Shown piece by piece: positions 1 through 8,773 of a stretch of DNA of 64,000 nt. Location: contig CAKZJX010000136.1 in assembly GCA_937120535.1 (NCBI GenBank), positions 1-64,000 on the forward strand. Direction: 5' to 3'. The notes beneath the pieces were generated by a model. It was not told the DNA's origin. It did no database searches and saw nothing but the letters and a program-made list of their open reading frames with translations. The first letter of the stretch is position 1. Every line of letters begins with the position of its first letter. The position numbers and the translations under genes were made by a program. This stretch comes from an uncultured Anaerolineae bacterium (GTDB lineage Bacteria; Chloroflexota; Anaerolineae; Anaerolineales; Villigracilaceae).

Positions 1-83
1 TCAAGGGTCAAACAGCCTGCTTGCGGCTCTTCTAGAGACAGTTCATACCGTCCAAAGAGGCTTATTGAACAAGGCCCCAACGC

Positions 84-112
84 TTGACAGACTTTCTAAG
101 CGGGAGTAGACT
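84..112 (+). promoter_or_regulatory. Sigma-70-like promoter of the P-type ATPase gene
   Basis: A perfect -35 box TTGACA (84-89) is followed after 17 nt by TAGACT (107-112), a 4/6 match to the -10 consensus. Transcription would start near 119 and leave a leader of about 130 nt before the chosen ATG at 250. I see no known riboswitch in that leader. Bases 1-83 may be the tail of an upstream gene or spacer and hold nothing I can name. Confidence 0.5.
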
Positions 113-249
113 GATGAGCAAGATAGCACAGGGCAGCATTCACCGTTGCGCCTTCCTTGCTCTGCCCCATGCCTATTTCTTTCCAGCACGTGGGAGGAGA
201 CCAACCAGGAGTCATTCTCGCTGGAAATGTTCTTCTACCAGGAATCCCT

Positions 250-3165
250 ATGAACGCTGGCCCAGCCGAAACCAGAGCTACTCCCCCTTGGCATGCCTTG
301 CCGGCCGAAGAGGTCCTCCGATCGCTGCAAGTCAACGAGCGAGGACTGACCACCGAAGAAGCGCAACACCGATTGCGCATCTATGGACCGAATCGCCTAC
401 GAGAGGCCCTGCGTCCAGGCCTGTTGGCGAGGTTTTGGGATCAGATCAACAGCTTTGTAGTTTGGCTGCTGATCGTTGCTTCAGTAATCTCTGCCTTATT
501 GGGCGATACCCTCGAAGCGGGGGCTATCCTGGCAATTGTCGTCCTAAACGCAGTCTTGGGAGTCATCCAGGAACGACGCGCCGAAGAAGCCTTGGCCGCT
601 CTCAAGAAACTTTCTGCGCCCGGAGCTCAGGTGCTGCGTGATGGGCATCGGCTGAGCATCCCGGCCGAGAACCTGGTCCCTGGTGACATTGTCTTTCTGG
701 AAACAGGCAACTACGTCCCGGCCGACGTGCGTTTGCTCGAAGCCATCAACCTTCGGGTGGAAGAAGCCTCGCTCACCGGCGAATCAATCCCTGTCCAAAA
801 GAGCGCCTCAGCGGTCTTGGAAAAAAATGTCCCTCTGGGCGATCGCAAAAACACCGCCTTTATGGGTACCCTGGTCGTCTATGGGCGTGGGCGAGGGGTT
901 GTGATCAGCACTGGCATGAATACCCAACTTGGCCTGATCGCCCAGATGCTGCAAACCGTTGAGCAGGAAGTAACTCCGCTCCAGCGACGGCTGGATCACC
1001 TAGGGCGGACACTCTCCATCGGTGCCTTGATCCTGGCGGCGATCATCTTTCTGGTAGCCTTGGTGAACTACACCGATGTTCGCGCTCTGCTGACCGATCC
1101 CCTGACGTATTTCCGCGACTACGCCCGCTCGATTACCGCTGTCTTCATCATTGCCATCAGTTTGGCCATTGCGGCCGTGCCTGAGGGGTTGCCGGCTGTG
1201 GTCACCATCTCTCTGGCCTTGGGTATGCGTGAGATGGTACGTCGCCACGCCCTGATCCGCCGCCTGTCCTCGGTGGAGACTCTAGGCTCGGTCACAGTGA
1301 TCTGCTCCGACAAAACCGGCACCCTCACCCAGAACGAAATGACAGTCACCCGCTTGTGGGTGGATGGCTACCTCATCGGCGTCACTGGCAACGGCTACGT
1401 ATCCCAGGGAGAATTCATCCTGGGCGACAAGGTGATTGACCTGAACGACTATCCCGGCATCTTGACTCTGCTCTGGTTGGGTGTGCTCAACAATGACGCC
1501 CAGCTTGAAACGATTGGCGAAGCGGATCAACGTCCGACCTTTCGCGTGGTCGGCGACCCCACGGAAGGAGCGCTGCTCGTGGCGGCCGCCAAGGCCGGCG
1601 CCTCCTGTCAAGCCATCCTTGAGGCCTATCCGCGCCAGAACGAGATTCCCTTCGACTCCGAACGCAAGCGCATGATCACCGTACACGAGGTACTCTATCC
1701 CCAGCCCAACGACTTCTCTACCTTCCGCGATAAAACCCACAAAGGCTGGGATGTGATCATCGTCAAAGGTGCTCCCGACGGAGTGCTTGACCTGTGTAAG
1801 TATTACCAGACCATCAACGACGAAGTCCGTCCCCTGGATGATCGCGCTCGTCAGCGCATCCTGGATGCCAACAACCGAATGGCCTCCGATGCCTTGCGTG
1901 TGCTCGGGTTGGCCTACCGCCTAGAGCCGGATGTCCCCGATCGCGAACTTTGGCCGGAAGAAGTTGAACACGATCTGATCTTCGTGGGATTGGTGGGCAT
2001 GATCGATCCAGCTCGCGTCGAAGTGGCTCCAGCCCTGGAAAAGGCGCGCCAAGCCGGCATTCGCACCGTGATGATCACCGGCGACTACCCCAACACTGCA
2101 CGTGCTATCGCCGAGTCCGTCGGTCTGATGAAACACTGCAAAGGCATCCTGACCGGCGCCCAACTTGAGGCTATGGACGATGACCAGCTAAAAAACGTTA
2201 TCCTCGATACGGCTGTCTTTGCTCGCGTCTCTCCGGACCACAAGATGCGCATCGTAGATGCCCTGCAGGCCAAAGGCGAAGTAGTCGCCATGACCGGCGA
2301 TGGGGTGAACGATGCGCCAGCCATCAAACGAGCCGATATCGGCATTGCCATGGGCATCACCGGCACCGATGTGGCCAAACAAACGGCCGACATGGTCCTG
2401 ACCGATGACAACTACGCTAGCATCGTGGCTGCTGTGGAACAGGGGCGCATCATCTACTCCAATATTCGCAAGTTCGTTTTCTTCCTGCTCTCCTCAAACC
2501 TGGCCGAGATCATGATCATCTTCCTGGCCACGTTGGGAGGGTTACCGTCTCCCTTAACCGCCATTCAGCTGCTCTGGCTGAACCTGATCACCGACGGAGC
2601 GCCGGCCCTCGCCCTCGCTATGGAAAAGGGCGACCCTGACATTATGAAGCAGAAGCCGCGCGCTAAAAACGAGCCGATCATCAACCAGACCATGCGTCTC
2701 GGTCTGCTGATCCAGACCATCGTCCAGACCGCAGCCGTGCTCACCGCCTTCTCCCTGGGCCTGCTCTGGCATCTTGAAGCAGGCGCTTTCCTGCCGGCCG
2801 ACGAGAACCCGATCCGATACATTCTCCAACACAATTGGCAAGGGGTTGACGTCCAAACTGCTGAGACGATGGCCTTTGTCGCCCTGTCGCTCTGCCAACT
2901 ATTCCGAGCCTACACCGTTCGGTCCGAAAAAGTCTCCATCTTTCAGCTCGGCGTATTCTCAAATCGCTACATGCAATACGCGATAGCATTCTCGATCGGC
3001 TTGATGCTGCTGGTCGTCAATGTGTTTTTCCTGCAACCGATCTTCAACACCCATTTCATGAGCGGTCGCGAATGGCTGACGGTGCTTGGCCTGGCCCTGT
3101 TGCCGGCCATTGCCGAGGAGATCACCAAATTCTTCTTGCGCCGCAGAGCAAGCTTGGGCAGCTAG
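250..3165 (+). CDS. Calcium-type (P2) cation-transporting P-type ATPase
   Basis: Predicted inner-membrane ATP-driven cation pump of the SERCA/PMR1-like P2 group (971 aa). Visible motifs are TGES of the actuator domain (about residue 176), the phosphorylation site DKTGTLTQ (Asp about 354) and the hinge GDGVND (about 683). Transport-site motifs match Ca2+ pumps: PEGLPAVVT in M4, SSNLAE in M5 and NLITDG in M6. These carry the family's calcium-ligating Glu, Asn and Asp positions, so Ca2+ is the likeliest substrate, although Mn2+ or Na+ pumps share the scaffold. The ORF track begins at a TTG at 157, but the ATG at 250 has AGGA about 7 nt upstream and begins right before the conserved N-terminal cation-ATPase region, so I use it. 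The gene is monocistronic and converges on groES. Confidence 0.93.
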   Translation: MNAGPAETRATPPWHALPAEEVLRSLQVNERGLTTEEAQHRLRIYGPNRLREALRPGLLARFWDQINSFVVWLLIVASVISALLGDTLEAGAILAIVVLNAVLGVIQERRAEEALAALKKLSAPGAQVLRDGHRLSIPAENLVPGDIVFLETGNYVPADVRLLEAINLRVEEASLTGESIPVQKSASAVLEKNVPLGDRKNTAFMGTLVVYGRGRGVVISTGMNTQLGLIAQMLQTVEQEVTPLQRRLDHLGRTLSIGALILAAIIFLVALVNYTDVRALLTDPLTYFRDYARSITAVFIIAISLAIAAVPEGLPAVVTISLALGMREMVRRHALIRRLSSVETLGSVTVICSDKTGTLTQNEMTVTRLWVDGYLIGVTGNGYVSQGEFILGDKVIDLNDYPGILTLLWLGVLNNDAQLETIGEADQRPTFRVVGDPTEGALLVAAAKAGASCQAILEAYPRQNEIPFDSERKRMITVHEVLYPQPNDFSTFRDKTHKGWDVIIVKGAPDGVLDLCKYYQTINDEVRPLDDRARQRILDANNRMASDALRVLGLAYRLEPDVPDRELWPEEVEHDLIFVGLVGMIDPARVEVAPALEKARQAGIRTVMITGDYPNTARAIAESVGLMKHCKGILTGAQLEAMDDDQLKNVILDTAVFARVSPDHKMRIVDALQAKGEVVAMTGDGVNDAPAIKRADIGIAMGITGTDVAKQTADMVLTDDNYASIVAAVEQGRIIYSNIRKFVFFLLSSNLAEIMIIFLATLGGLPSPLTAIQLLWLNLITDGAPALALAMEKGDPDIMKQKPRAKNEPIINQTMRLGLLIQTIVQTAAVLTAFSLGLLWHLEAGAFLPADENPIRYILQHNWQGVDVQTAETMAFVALSLCQLFRAYTVRSEKVSIFQLGVFSNRYMQYAIAFSIGLMLLVVNVFFLQPIFNTHFMSGREWLTVLGLALLPAIAEEITKFFLRRRASLGS

Positions 3166-3250
3166 CTGCTCGCTCTCGACAAGCTACGCCCTGATCTCTG
3201 GCTGGGACGATTTGCTTTTTGTGCTCGACATCGCTGTATCGTTCAAGCAT

Positions 3251-3290
3251 TAAACAAAAAAGCCTCCTGCATTCGGAGGCTTTATTTGCC
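3251..3290 (-). terminator. Rho-independent terminator downstream of groES (probably bidirectional)
   Basis: A perfect 9-bp stem AAAGCCTCC / GGAGGCTTT (3259-3267 and 3275-3283) encloses a 7-nt loop. On the minus strand the stem is followed by TTTTTTGTTT, a strong U-tract for groES. On the plus strand it is followed by ATTTG, so it may also stop the ATPase transcript. Confidence 0.85.
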
Positions 3291-3298
3291 GGAGAAGC

Positions 3299-3577
3299 TT
3301 AGTCCTCCAGGCGAGCGAGCAGGTCATTGGCATCGAGCAACAAGTACTCCACGCCGTCCATCTTGAACTCAGTGCCGCTGTATTTGGCGAACAGCACCTT
3401 GTCGTCGGGCTTGACCTTGATGGTCTCGTCATCGCCGATAGCGATCACTACGCCGGTTTGCGGCTTTTCTTTAGCAGTCTCCGGCAGATACAAGCCGGAA
3501 CTCGTCTTGGCCTCCTGTTCCAGGGGACGGACCAACACGCGAGTTCCCAAAGGTTGGATCTTTACTGGTGAAGCCAT
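3299..3577 (-). CDS. groES: GroES co-chaperonin (Hsp10)
   Basis: Cytoplasmic 10-kDa co-chaperonin (92 aa, normal length) that caps the GroEL ring. Typical features are PLGTRVLVRPLEQE near the N-terminus, a mobile-loop region (TSSGLYLPETAKEKPQTG), GDKVLFAKYSGTEFK-like sequence (here PDDKVLFAKYSGTEF) and a C-terminal LLLDANDLLARLED. The ATG is preceded by GGAGGTAG at good spacing. No groEL lies next to it, so groES is an orphan here. The glutaredoxin-like gene lies 70 bp upstream on the same strand, so the two may be cotranscribed. Confidence 0.96.
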   Translation of the reverse strand: MASPVKIQPLGTRVLVRPLEQEAKTSSGLYLPETAKEKPQTGVVIAIGDDETIKVKPDDKVLFAKYSGTEFKMDGVEYLLLDANDLLARLED

Positions 3578-3648
3578 AAGAAACTACCTCCAGACAAGAA
3601 TTTTTCCTTGCGTTTCATACAACCTGATGCTTTTGGTTGCGCATTGCT

Positions 3649-3903
3649 TTACTTCAATCCTAACAGCCGATCGATCTTTGGCCGATCAAACCCAACTACA
3701 ATTTTACCACCGATATCGAGCACCGGAACACCCATTTGCCCGCTACGGCGTGCCATATCGCGTGCAGCGGCTGCATCCCGGCTCACATCAACTTCGGTGA
3801 ACTTAATATTGCGTTGACGAAGATACTGCTTGGTCATGTTGCAGAACGAACACGTCGGCGTTGTGAAGATGATCACCTTGGGTTGGGGTTTGCTTTCCGG
3901 CAT
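3649..3903 (-). CDS. Glutaredoxin-like / NrdH-type thiol-disulfide protein
   Basis: Small thioredoxin-fold redox protein (84 aa). After a short tail it reads KVIIFTTPTCSFCNMTKQYL, with the redox motif C-S-F-C, then a cis-Pro region (MGVPVLDIGG) and GFDRPKIDRLL, all in the order found in the glutaredoxin/NrdH family. It would reduce disulfides in the cytoplasm, and its partner cannot be told from context. I start at 3903 because GGAGG lies 7 nt upstream of this ATG. The track's earlier Met at 3918 has no ribosome site. Confidence 0.88.
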   Translation of the reverse strand: MPESKPQPKVIIFTTPTCSFCNMTKQYLRQRNIKFTEVDVSRDAAAARDMARRSGQMGVPVLDIGGKIVVGFDRPKIDRLLGLK

Positions 3904-4038
3904 AGCTTGCACCTCCATACAAAATCTCTGACCGTCCTATAGACGCAGTAGATCAGGAGCATATTACATTCCTGCATTGTTAACTCTCCATCATACTGGC
4001 GATCTCGGCAGCATCTTCCGAGAAATTGCACCTATCGT

Positions 4039-4060
4039 CCCTACCGAACGGTCGGTAGGG
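4039..4060. promoter_or_regulatory. Palindromic operator (TetR-like) upstream of acyl-CoA dehydrogenase
   Basis: CCCTACCGA-ACGG-TCGGTAGGG has two perfect 9-nt arms and a 4-nt centre. It ends 11 nt before a TATAAT box at 4072-4077 and so overlaps the -35 region, an ideal place for a repressor. Spacing, symmetry and the ACCGA/TCGGT core resemble operators of TetR-family regulators of fatty-acid or branched-chain acyl-CoA catabolism. No regulator gene is in the window, so its identity is inference. Confidence 0.6.
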
Positions 4061-4071
4061 CAATTTTGCGA

Positions 4072-4077
4072 TATAAT
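4072..4077 (+). promoter_or_regulatory. -10 box of the acyl-CoA dehydrogenase promoter
   Basis: TATAAT lies 26 nt upstream of the ATG at 4104, leaving a leader of about 20 nt containing CTGGAG. The -35 region falls inside the palindromic operator and is weak, consistent with regulated transcription. Confidence 0.55.
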
Positions 4078-4103
4078 ACACACAAAAAGAACTGGAGCTT
4101 TGT

Positions 4104-5312
4104 ATGGACCTTTCCCTCAGCCCTGAACATGAAATGGTGCGCAAGATGGTGCGCGACTTTGTCCAGAAGGAGATAGCGCCCATCGTCAAAGAGTACGATC
4201 GCAAGCATGAACCCATCCCCTTTGCTCTGAAGCGCATGGGCGAATTGGGTATCTTGGGTATTTGTATCCCGGTGAAGTACGGCGGCCAAGGCATGGACTA
4301 TCTTTCGTTGGGCCTGGCCTGTGAAGAATTGGAAGCCGCGGACACGTCGCTGCGGGTGGTGATGTCGGTGCATGTTGGGCTATGTTCTCTGACGTTACTC
4401 CAATGGGGCACCGAGGAGCAAAAACAGAGATTCCTCGTTCCTCTGGCTCGAGGCGAGAAGATCGGATGCGGCGCCTTCACAGAACCTAGCATGGGGTCCG
4501 ATGTGGCTGCAATGACCACCTATGCCCGGCGGGAAGGCGATTACTATATTCTCAACGGGGAGAAGATGTGGATCTCGCTTGCCTCGCGCGCCGATTTGGC
4601 CCTAGTGACGGCCAAGACCGACCTGACGGCTGAAAAGCCCTCTCGAGGGCTCTCCACCTTCATTGTTGACTTACATAGCCCCGGCGTCAAGACCGGCGAT
4701 ATCCATGGCAAACTGGGTGTTCGGGCCGGCTCTACCGGTTGGATCTCGTTCACCGATGTCAAAGTTCCGGTGGAGAATCGCATTGGCGAGGAAGGCGAGG
4801 GCTTCAAGATCACCATGTCGGCTTTCGATCACGGGCGTTATACGGTGGCCGCCGGCGCCACGGGCATCATCCGCGCCTGCCTGGAAGCCAGCGTGGCCTA
4901 TGCCAAAACCCGCACAACGTTTGGCCGGCCGATTGCCGAACACCAGCTGATCCAGCAAAAGATCGCCAACATGTCGCAGGACTACGAGATCGCTCGCCTG
5001 CTTTACTACCAGGTCGGCTGGCTCAAAAACCTCGGTAAACGCTGCACCTACGAGACCTCCATCGCCAAGAAGTTTGCCACCGAGGCCTCGTTCAACGCTG
5101 CCCATGAAGCGGTACAAATCCACGGCGCATATGGCTACAGCGACGAATACGACGTCGAACGCTACTTGCGCAACGCCCGCGGCGCCATCATCTACGAAGG
5201 CTCAAGCGAGATCCAAACCCTGATCCAGGCCGGCTATGCTCTTGGCTTCCGTCAAGACAAGCCGCTGCGCTGCGAACCACCGGCCTATGACGAAAAAGAA
5301 TGGCAGTCGTAG
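4104..5312 (+). CDS. Acyl-CoA dehydrogenase family protein
   Basis: FAD-dependent alpha,beta-dehydrogenation of an acyl-CoA thioester, passing electrons to ETF (402 aa, usual length about 380-400). Seen are the N-terminal helical domain, [13 protein letters not shown] (FAD/substrate region), [31 protein letters not shown] and [23 protein letters not shown]. The catalytic glutamate sits in IYEGSSEIQ (Glu365), the usual short-chain/glutaryl-like position. etfB follows 42 bp downstream, so donor and acceptor form one probable operon (acd-etfB-etfA). Chain-length specificity cannot be read from sequence. Confidence 0.94.
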   Translation: MDLSLSPEHEMVRKMVRDFVQKEIAPIVKEYDRKHEPIPFALKRMGELGILGICIPVKYGGQGMDYLSLGLACEELEAADTSLRVVMSVHVGLCSLTLLQWGTEEQKQRFLVPLARGEKIGCGAFTEPSMGSDVAAMTTYARREGDYYILNGEKMWISLASRADLALVTAKTDLTAEKPSRGLSTFIVDLHSPGVKTGDIHGKLGVRAGSTGWISFTDVKVPVENRIGEEGEGFKITMSAFDHGRYTVAAGATGIIRACLEASVAYAKTRTTFGRPIAEHQLIQQKIANMSQDYEIARLLYYQVGWLKNLGKRCTYETSIAKKFATEASFNAAHEAVQIHGAYGYSDEYDVERYLRNARGAIIYEGSSEIQTLIQAGYALGFRQDKPLRCEPPAYDEKEWQS

Positions 5313-5354
5313 GCTTCATCTGTTGTTGAAACTCTTCTCTTTGCGGAGGCTCCC

Positions 5355-6125
5355 TTGAAAATCATCGCCTGTATCAAACAAGTGCCCGACTCGGAAGCGA
5401 AAGTGAAGGTTGAGAACGGGCAAATCACCTGGGGCGAGTCCCCACTCGTCATCAACCCCTTCGATGAATATGCCGTAGAAGGCGCTCTGCAGCAAAAGGA
5501 GGCCCACAGCGGTACAGTGACGGCGCTCTGCATCGGTCCTGAATCGGCCAAAGAAGCCCTCAAATATGCCCTTGCCATGGGAGCCGATGACGCCATTCTG
5601 ATCTCCGACCCAGCGCTGGAAGACATTGATAGCATTGGCGCCGCTCGCGTCCTGACGGCGGCGATCCAAAAGATCGGCGGCGTAGACATGGTCATGTTTG
5701 GCCGGCAAACCCTGGATAACGGCACCGGCCTGACGCCGGCCCAGACCGCCCGTTTCCTGGGCTGGCCCATGCTTGGCTGGGTAGGTCGCATCACGGTAGA
5801 AGATGGTCGCGTCACTGTGGAGCGCGTCCTTGAGGAGGGTCGGCAAATCGTCAAGGCCAAATTGCCGGCGGTCCTCAGCATTGTCCAATCCATCGGCGAG
5901 CCGCGTTATCCCTCGTTCATGGGAATTCGCCGGGCATCCAAGGCAACCATCCCAGTCTGGACCCTGGCCGATCTGGGATTGAGTGCCCCAACTGCAGCCG
6001 TCAAGCGGGTGGAGATCATGAACCCGCCGGTTCGGGAGACCGTATGCCAGATCATCACTGGCGATACGCCCGAGGCCATCGCCGAAGCCCTGGTCGAAAA
6101 GATTCTGGCGGAGAAAGTGCTATGA
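5355..6125 (+). CDS. etfB: Electron transfer flavoprotein beta subunit
   Basis: Small subunit of the ETF heterodimer (256 aa), which binds AMP and accepts electrons from acyl-CoA dehydrogenases. Family features are KIIACIKQVPDSE at the start, NPFDEYAVEGAL, ALAMGADDAILISD and the signature region VKAKLPAVLSIVQSIGEPRYPSFMGIRRASK. It begins with TTG, supported by GGAGG 5 nt upstream and by alignment of the first residues with the family. Its stop overlaps the etfA start (ATGA), so the subunits are translationally coupled. Confidence 0.96.
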   Translation: MKIIACIKQVPDSEAKVKVENGQITWGESPLVINPFDEYAVEGALQQKEAHSGTVTALCIGPESAKEALKYALAMGADDAILISDPALEDIDSIGAARVLTAAIQKIGGVDMVMFGRQTLDNGTGLTPAQTARFLGWPMLGWVGRITVEDGRVTVERVLEEGRQIVKAKLPAVLSIVQSIGEPRYPSFMGIRRASKATIPVWTLADLGLSAPTAAVKRVEIMNPPVRETVCQIITGDTPEAIAEALVEKILAEKVL

Positions 6126-7111
6126 AAACCTGGGTGTATATTGACCACTTCAAGGGTGAAGTCCAACCCAGTTCCTGGGAAGCGCTTGGGCTAGGAAAGA
6201 CCTTCGATTCGGTCACTGCGCTAGTGTTTGGTTCTGGGGTAGAGACACTGGTCAAGGCGGCCTTCGAATATGGGGCCGACGAGGTGATCGTGGTCGATCA
6301 CCCTGAGCTAGGCGACTATCGCGCCGAACCCTATGCCTCGACCCTCTCAGCGCTCGCTTCCTCCCACACCCCAGACCTGATCCTACTTCCTACGACGGCG
6401 CGCACCCGCGAACTATCCGCCATGGCAGCCGTGGACCTGAACAGCGGTGTGTTGACCGACGTGACCGCTGTAGAAGTTAACGGCGACCAAATCGTGTTCA
6501 CCCGTCCGATCTATGAAGGCAAAGTCTTGGAAAAGACTATCTGCACTGCTCGGCCGATATTCGTCGCTCTGCGCGCTCGCTCCTTCCCGAAGCCACCTCG
6601 CCAGGAAGGACGCAGCGGGCCGGTGATTCGGGCTGAAGCGAAGGTGGATGCGCAATCTATCATTGCGGGGTATTCGACTACCGAGGCGTCGGTAAATCTG
6701 GGAGATGCTTCGGTGATCGTTTCTGGCGGTCGTGGGGTGAGCAATAATCCGGCGCTCGGTCTGGATGAAAAAGCGACGGCCCAGAAGGGCTTTGAATTGA
6801 TCGGAGAATTGGCTGCTGTGTTGGGCGGGGCAGTGGGCGCCTCGCGAGCGGCTGTGGATGCCGGCTACATCAGCTATGCCCACCAGGTGGGTCAAACCGG
6901 CAAGGTGGTCTCTCCCGATCTGTACATTGCCTGCGGCATCTCTGGCGCCATTCAACACCTGGTCGGCATGCGCAACTCGAAGCTGATCGTGGCGATCAAC
7001 AAGGATCCCGAAGCGCCGATCTTCCAACAGGCCCATTACGGTGTGGTGGGCGACTTGTTCCAGATCGTCCCTGCTCTGATCGCTGCCTTCAAAAAGCGAT
7101 TGGGGAAGTAG
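6122..7111 (+). CDS. etfA: Electron transfer flavoprotein alpha subunit
   Basis: FAD-binding large subunit of ETF (329 aa). The C-terminal FAD domain is clear: VIVSGGRGVS, GGAVGASRAAVDAGY, QVGQTGKVVSPDLYIACGISGAIQHL and AINKDPEAPIF. The ORF track starts 26 codons earlier in the etfB shadow frame. The correct ATG is at 6122, overlapping the etfB stop by 4 nt. Together with etfB it can serve the upstream acyl-CoA dehydrogenase and possibly the TMADH-like enzyme at 28.7 kb. Confidence 0.96.
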   Translation: MKTWVYIDHFKGEVQPSSWEALGLGKTFDSVTALVFGSGVETLVKAAFEYGADEVIVVDHPELGDYRAEPYASTLSALASSHTPDLILLPTTARTRELSAMAAVDLNSGVLTDVTAVEVNGDQIVFTRPIYEGKVLEKTICTARPIFVALRARSFPKPPRQEGRSGPVIRAEAKVDAQSIIAGYSTTEASVNLGDASVIVSGGRGVSNNPALGLDEKATAQKGFELIGELAAVLGGAVGASRAAVDAGYISYAHQVGQTGKVVSPDLYIACGISGAIQHLVGMRNSKLIVAINKDPEAPIFQQAHYGVVGDLFQIVPALIAAFKKRLGK

Positions 7112-7137
7112 GTTTCCTCGGTGAAAGACGTGAGAGC

Positions 7138-7172
7138 ATGGGGAAGGGAGGACCTTCCTTCCCCATTGTTTC
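7138..7172 (+). terminator. Putative terminator after the acd-etfBA operon
   Basis: A strong inverted repeat ATGGGGAAGG (7138-7147) / CCTTCCCCAT (7157-7166) forms a 10-bp stem with a 9-nt loop, followed by TGTTTC. The U-tract is poor, so it may be a weak intrinsic terminator or mRNA 3' protector. Confidence 0.55.
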
Positions 7173-7342
7173 ACTGCGCCAATCTCGATTCGCCAACATG
7201 CGATCCCCCTGTTCCGATACAAGAGGGCGTCTCATCGTTTGGTGAGGCGCCCGCTAGCCGGCCAAGCTTGCTGGATCGACCTGCGGGCTTTGCGGAGGTA
7301 TAGATGGCCGGCCCCTACGGTGATGTTGGTTTGCTATCCCAA

Positions 7343-7348
7343 TAGAAT
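7343..7348 (+). promoter_or_regulatory. -10 box of a leaderless methyltransferase gene
   Basis: TAGAAT lies 8 nt upstream of the ATG at 7357. Transcription would begin within about 2 nt of the start codon. Confidence 0.45.
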
Positions 7349-7356
7349 CCTCCAGT

Positions 7357-8136
7357 ATGCTCGATAGTCGTCATCCCTTGCATCGCACAGAAGCTGAATT
7401 CTTTGACGACCTGTATAACGAACAAAGGTATCATCCTCTTGGTTGGCGTTTGCGCCTGCAGCGAGATTTGGCCTCCTTGCTCAGGTATGCCGGCGCCGCT
7501 CGCTTGGGTCGCGTTCTCTCGCTGGGATGTGGCGATGGGCAATTCGAGCTTATGCTGGCACCCTACGCCGAGGAGGTGATCGGTATTGACCTTTCTCCTC
7601 AGGCCATTCAGCGTGCCACACAATCGGCTCGCCAGGCCGGCGTGGACAATGTGCGCTTCTACTGCATGCCGTTGGAAGAATTTGCATGGCAAGAAACCTA
7701 TGATGTTGTCGTCTGTTTGGCTTTTCTTCATCACTTACCGGCAGAGGCGGTTCCGCCCTTGTTGAACCGGATTGCCTGCCATCTGACACCAAACGGAATA
7801 TTCTATAGCCTGGATCCAAATCGGAATGCCATCTTGCGCCATATTGTGCGTGCGCTCTTTCCCGATTTTTATCATCGCTTTCACAGCCCTGATGAACGCG
7901 AGCTCGACCCAAGCGAGCTGCGTTGGCAATTGCTTCAAGCCGGCTTTGCATCGGTGCATATTGGCTATAGCGATCTGGTGTTGATCCCCATGCTGTTTGC
8001 GCTAGCCCATGGGCCGGCTTGGGTGATGCACGTTGCTCAGGCAATCGACCGGCTATGGTGTCATTCTCCGCTGGCGCCTTGGGCCAGTGGCTTCTTTGCT
8101 GTTGCCCGAAAAGGAGGAGCATGTCCCTTGCGATAG
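7357..8136 (+). CDS. Class I SAM-dependent methyltransferase
   Basis: Methyltransferase-domain protein (259 aa) of unknown substrate. After about 45 residues the Rossmann core begins with motif I VLSLGCGDGQFELML, then EEVIGIDLSPQAI, NVRFYCMPLEEF and YDVVVCLAFLHHLP, and LTPNGIFYSLDPN, the order of a methyltransferase_11/25-type domain. The C-terminal third is hydrophobic in places (LVLIPMLFALAHGPAWVMHVAQAI) and may act as a lid or membrane contact. It stands alone and converges on the cold-shock gene. A TAGAAT box 8 nt before the ATG suggests a leaderless mRNA. Confidence 0.85.
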   Translation: MLDSRHPLHRTEAEFFDDLYNEQRYHPLGWRLRLQRDLASLLRYAGAARLGRVLSLGCGDGQFELMLAPYAEEVIGIDLSPQAIQRATQSARQAGVDNVRFYCMPLEEFAWQETYDVVVCLAFLHHLPAEAVPPLLNRIACHLTPNGIFYSLDPNRNAILRHIVRALFPDFYHRFHSPDERELDPSELRWQLLQAGFASVHIGYSDLVLIPMLFALAHGPAWVMHVAQAIDRLWCHSPLAPWASGFFAVARKGGACPLR

Positions 8137-8144
8137 CTTCGCTA

Positions 8145-8178
8145 GAACAAAAACAGGGCTGTCTCGAACAGCCCTGTT
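8145..8178 (-). terminator. Rho-independent terminator of the cold-shock gene
   Basis: AACAGGGCTGT / ACAGCCCTGTT (8152-8162, 8168-8178) is a perfect 11-bp stem with a 5-nt loop. Read on the minus strand it is followed by TTTTGTTC. This is a textbook terminator 20 nt downstream of the csp stop. Confidence 0.88.
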
Positions 8179-8197
8179 GAGTTCAACGGTATATGGG

Positions 8198-8410
8198 TTA
8201 CGATAGAATTTTCACATTTGCGGCTTGCAACCCTTTCGGGCCTTCCTCAATCGAAAACTCAACCTTCTGATTGGCCTCCAATTTTTTATAGCCCTCCATC
8301 TGGATCGCACTGAAGTGAACAAAGACATCCTCTCCATCATCGCGACCGATGAAGCCATACCCTTTGGTGGCATTGAACCACTTGACGGTGCCAACATAAC
8401 GCTCGGACAT
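8198..8410 (-). CDS. Cold-shock domain protein (CspA family)
   Basis: Single OB-fold nucleic-acid chaperone (70 aa). RNP1 (KGYGFIGR) and RNP2 (VFVHFSAI) are intact, as is the family opening [15 protein letters not shown]. It would melt RNA structure or act as a transcription antiterminator. The ATG follows AGGAGAACGTAGC. It has a leader of about 70 nt that contains an inverted repeat and a TTGACA promoter, so transcript-level regulation is plausible. Confidence 0.96.
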   Translation of the reverse strand: MSERYVGTVKWFNATKGYGFIGRDDGEDVFVHFSAIQMEGYKKLEANQKVEFSIEEGPKGLQAANVKILS

Positions 8411-8437
8411 GCTACGTTCTCCTGCTGAAAAATATTT

Positions 8438-8476
8438 GCCCGGCCGTCCGTTTCGCTTGCTACGGCGAAGCCGGGC
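8438..8476 (-). promoter_or_regulatory. Inverted repeat in the csp leader
   Basis: GCCCGGC (8438-8444) and GCCGGGC (8470-8476) can pair across 25 nt inside the predicted 5' leader of the cold-shock mRNA. Structured leaders are known to confer temperature sensing on csp transcripts, but whether this one does is inference. Confidence 0.35.
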
Positions 8477-8485
8477 AGTGTCGCT

Positions 8486-8525
8486 ATTTAATCACTGCTT
8501 AGAAACTGTGTCAAGATCGTGACAC
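8486..8525 (-). promoter_or_regulatory. csp promoter with embedded palindrome
   Basis: On the minus strand a perfect TTGACA (plus 8509-8514) is 17 nt from TTAAAT (plus 8486-8491). The -35 box sits inside GTGTCA-N6-TGACAC, a perfect 6+6 palindrome at plus 8508-8525, which could be an operator. The rest of 8526-8773 shows no gene. It holds a degenerate CACAGAGGCGAACACAGAGCG repeat near 8665. Confidence 0.5.
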
Positions 8526-8773
8526 TGTAATATTTTTGGTGGGTTTGGGGAGGATCAAACGCTAGGCCGTTCGATAGCGAGCAAAGCCGTCAACGAATTG
8601 GGACAACGAATACACGAAGGCGCATCGCTCTTGGGTGTAGGACCCAGGCCAACCATCCCTCGCCCACAGAGGCGAACACAGAGCGGATGTTGTTAGGGAA
8701 GCGGCGTCGAGCCTCAGGAACAGGGGGGCCGGCGGGTAGCATGCGGTTTGGCTGGAATACGCCCCGGCCCCGA

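Noticed and set aside
157-249. N-terminal extension of the P-type ATPase from TTG at 157
   Set aside because: No ribosome site. The ATG at 250 has AGGA and fits the family N-terminus.
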